In this document: in pieces, positions 61,716 through 64,000 of the stretch
Position numbering within the stretch: the first letter of the stretch is position 1
Layout of the letters: each line of letters starts with the position of its first letter
From: Planctomycetaceae bacterium
GTDB lineage: Bacteria; Planctomycetota; UBA1135; GCA-002686595
DNA length: 64,000 nt
NCBI GenBank assembly: GCA_011525785.1
Contig: WYBT01000039.1
Coordinates: forward strand, 62,001 to 126,000
Direction: 5' to 3'
Made by a program: the position numbers and the translations under genes
Notes under the pieces: generated by a model
Databases searched by the model: none
Told to the model about the DNA's origin: nothing
What the model saw: the letters and a program-made list of their open reading frames with translations, nothing else

Positions 61716-62219
61716 GTGGACTACGACCGTCACGAGCCCGACGAACGCTCCATGACTGCGGAGCGCTCGAGTTGGCTGCGTGCCGCCGGCGCGCTCGTGG
61801 TGAGCGCAGGATCGATCCTGTTCGTCTTCTTCGCAGCGGTCACGCTGCTCGGCGACTGGGACGACCTGGTGCGAGGATGGTCGAACCCTGCGCGCTACGA
61901 GTTCGTGCGTCGTGAGAACTTGTCTGTACACGACTTGAAGCTGGGGAGGAGCGACAGCGGCGACTTCAACGGCGACGGAGTCGATGACCGGCTCGACGTC
62001 GTTTACTTGCGCCGCGAGTTCCTCACGCAAGGGCCGACGTCCGGCATGGTGCACGTGTGGTCGGGGGCCGACGGCGCGCTGTTGCTCGCGCACCCGGTTC
62101 CGGCTCCGATTTGCGACGTGTTCTGGTGCGGCGATTCCGACGGCGACTCAGCCGACGAGGTCTTTGTCGACGTCGCGCCATCCGAGCGCTTCGCGTTCAA
62201 GCGCGGCTCGGTTCGCTGA
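61716..62219 (+). CDS. Small membrane-anchored protein with FG-GAP-like loop
   Basis: 167 aa from GTG 61716 (AGGAGG at 61699-61704); ATG 61752 is the alternative. One membrane helix (residues about 25-48, 'GALVVSAGSILFVFFAAVTL'), then an external domain with a calcium-type loop 'SGDFNGDGVDDRLDVVYL' and a second 'CGDSDGDSADEVFVDV', resembling two FG-GAP repeats, too few for a propeller. Its ribosome-binding site lies right at the end of relic F, so its native upstream region may have been replaced. Function unknown. Confidence 0.65.
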   Translation: MDYDRHEPDERSMTAERSSWLRAAGALVVSAGSILFVFFAAVTLLGDWDDLVRGWSNPARYEFVRRENLSVHDLKLGRSDSGDFNGDGVDDRLDVVYLRREFLTQGPTSGMVHVWSGADGALLLAHPVPAPICDVFWCGDSDGDSADEVFVDVAPSERFAFKRGSVR

Positions 62220-62249
62220 CTGGCCACGGCGGTCATTGCGCGGGAAAGT

Positions 62250-62276
62250 GCGGCGAACGCAGTCGTTCGCCGCTTC
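62250..62276 (+). terminator. Terminator-like hairpin between converging genes
   Basis: A perfect 10-bp stem, GCGGCGAACG (62250-62259) with CGTTCGCCGC (62264-62273), tetraloop CAGT, then TTC. The U tract is short. Confidence 0.5.
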
Positions 62277-62400
62277 ATGGCCGACCTCCCCGTGGTCCGG
62301 GGTTGGGTTTCCGTTCCCCCGACCACCACTGAGGCGCCTCAGCGCCTCCGTACGTGGAGGCCGGCCTTCTTCATCCGATCCAGCCGCCGTGCGCGAACGA

Positions 62401-63231
62401 TCAGGGCGCGATGTGAAAGGCGACGGCGTTGGTGAGGCCGACGCCGAAGGAAGCCTGCGGATCTCGTTGCCAGTACTGCGCGAACACCTCGGCGCCGGCG
62501 ACGAGCTCCGAGTCGACGCCGGACTGGATGCGGGAGCGGAAGTCGAAGAAGTAGGCGCCGGAGCAGTCCGTCATGCCGGAGCTGCCGCCCGAGAGCTGCA
62601 GCGGCGTGCGACGCCGCGGCGCGCCGACGCACAGCACGCCGCCTTGGAAGGGCAGGTTGTCCGCAGCCAGCCCGTAGAGCAGCAAGCCAGACTTCTCGTT
62701 GATCACTTGCGTGGCGCCGATGGAGAACGGCGCCGCACTCGACGCACTCGGGCTTCCGCTGAACTGGATCTGCGGCGTGCAACCTTCGCTGTTGACCTTG
62801 GCTGTGCAGTACGTCTGGGGCGGCAGCGGAACGAACGCGCCCTGACCAAAGCTCACGCCGGCGGCGACGCACCACACCGAGATCGCGTTGTAGCCGTCGA
62901 GGGTTTCGCCCGGCGGGAGATCGATCGTGAACGTGGCGTCGTCGAAGGGCGTTCCGACCAGCTGCGGTCCGATCTCGAGTCCGTTGTTGAACGCGTTCGC
63001 GTTGTTTTGCGCTCCCAAATAGAAGTAAACGACGATGCCAAGTCCGTCGTAGTAGAAGTTCTCGACCAGCAGCGTGTCTTCGTCGACGATCGTGACGAAA
63101 CCGTCGACTTCATGGGCGATCGTCGACAGGTTGGCGCGGAAGCCGGCCCGCGGGTAGGGCGAGGTCTGGGACAGAGCGGGCGTGGAGAGACACGCCGCAG
63201 CGAGTGCGCCGATGGCGAGGTAGCGAATCAT
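62401..63231 (-). CDS. Secreted DM13-domain protein with C-terminal Cys domain
   Basis: 276-aa exported protein. The start ATG 63231 gives the signal peptide 'MIRYLAIGALAAACLSTPAL'. Residues about 25-130 match a DM13 domain: 'STIAHEVDGFVTIVDEDTLL', 'NFYYDGLGIVVYFYLGAQNN' and 'YNAISVWCVAAGVSFGQGAF'. DM13 is a small beta domain with a conserved Cys proposed to act in electron transfer. Residues about 133-276 are the shared tail ('YCTAKVNSEGCTPQ', 'GLLLYGLAA', 'VLCVGAP', 'YWQRDPQASFGVGLTN'). Function unknown. Confidence 0.83.
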   Translation of the reverse strand: MIRYLAIGALAAACLSTPALSQTSPYPRAGFRANLSTIAHEVDGFVTIVDEDTLLVENFYYDGLGIVVYFYLGAQNNANAFNNGLEIGPQLVGTPFDDATFTIDLPPGETLDGYNAISVWCVAAGVSFGQGAFVPLPPQTYCTAKVNSEGCTPQIQFSGSPSASSAAPFSIGATQVINEKSGLLLYGLAADNLPFQGGVLCVGAPRRRTPLQLSGGSSGMTDCSGAYFFDFRSRIQSGVDSELVAGAEVFAQYWQRDPQASFGVGLTNAVAFHIAP

Positions 63232-63369
63232 GGGCTTGGTGGGCGGTGGCCGCGAGTTGGGTGAGCGGTGGAGGTGACCTTCGAAGCGACATCGACGGCG
63301 ATGGTCGCGGAGGCGACTCGCGTACTGGCGGCGCAACCTGGCGTGACGCGTTCTTCGGTGATTTCTTCG

Positions 63370-63612
63370 GGCGGGGTCCGAAGACCAACAGCTCACCCAT
63401 CACGGCGTGCTCGGACGGGCGTGCGCCGGGCGCAGTCAGCGTCGCGCCCGAGCCGCGCGCCTCGAGCCTGCACTTGCAGCAACGCGCGCACCGAGGGCGT
63501 CGCTGAGCGCCGAGGTCGCTTGACGGACAGGCGCCGCGCCGCGAACCTCCACCCTGCGGCCGACGACGACCGCCCTCAGCGAAGCCATCCGCCGGTCCCC
63601 TATCCGCGGTCG
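63370..63612 (+). mobile_element. IS91-like element relic G (decayed)
   Basis: 'QQLTHHGVLGRA' recalls the transposase HHGVLAP segment. It is followed by the tail pieces GCTTGACGGACAGGC, GCGAACCTCCACC and an end CCATCCGCCGGTCCCCTATC related to the hairpin end of the other copies. It lies 20 bp before the ABC ATPase start. Confidence 0.6.
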
Positions 63613-63630
63613 CGGCGCTGCCCACACACC

Positions 63631-64000
<370 letters not shown>

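Overview
The window is GC-rich throughout, apart from one island near 45.8-50.7 kb, and carries tightly packed genes on both strands. It looks like a chromosome segment of a Planctomycetota bacterium. The main reason is a set of secreted proteins that end in the same Cys-containing C-terminal domain (beginning 'YCT..TTT.GC' and ending '..RDP...NLSN'), plus one ending in a 'YCFGDG..ACPC' domain. From memory these are typical of the Poly30/Pla133-type planctomycetes. The lineage is an inference; the family resemblance is seen directly.

Layout. 0.1-4.1 kb: a large secreted lamin-tail/thrombospondin-3-repeat protein. 4.2-9.6 kb: signal peptidase I, a DEDDh exonuclease, and two transporters (an NhaD/CitM-type antiporter and an APC permease with a C-terminal USP-like domain). 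9.7-11.6 kb: a secreted carboxypeptidase-regulatory-like gene broken by one in-frame TAG. 11.6-16.3 kb: a nitric-oxide detoxification locus, with a NorR-type sigma54 activator divergent from ytfE (RIC repair protein) and a quinol NO reductase, and with NorR half-site arrays and a -24/-12 promoter between them. 16.4-20.2 kb: flagellar fliK-flgD-flgE operon. 20.6-35.9 kb: housekeeping and secreted genes (beta-propeller/cytochrome c, rpiA, SGNH esterase, hybrid histidine kinase, SBBP-repeat protein, halogenase-like flavoenzyme). 36.5-39.5 kb: a coupled pair of secreted unknowns. 39.7-42.2 kb: feoA-feoB behind a Fur-box-like palindrome. 42.3-43.5 kb: an AAA/DUF4143 ATPase behind an AT-rich operator.

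43.5-63.6 kb is accessory and scarred. At least seven decayed copies of one IS91-like (Y2 transposase) element lie in the same orientation. All are internally deleted, and most keep a conserved terminal segment with a small hairpin. Two are fused to short near-identical pieces of the 3' part of feoB. Beside them are genes that look cut: a TPR gene, a signal-peptide stub, a lipoprotein, an S41 peptidase and others. A relic of a REP-associated tyrosine transposase is also present. Between two relics sits a compact four-gene operon (45.84-50.70 kb) of clearly lower GC, coding two probable lipoproteins, a helical-repeat protein and a basic membrane protein, none of which I recognise. This is the best candidate for an undescribed system. 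Intact secreted proteins (YCFGDG type, FG-GAP propeller, DM13) are interspersed, and the window ends inside an ABC transporter ATPase gene.

Themes: a cell that exports many modular surface proteins, detoxifies NO, imports ferrous iron, swims, and has been repeatedly hit by an IS91-like element that left rearranged host fragments behind.
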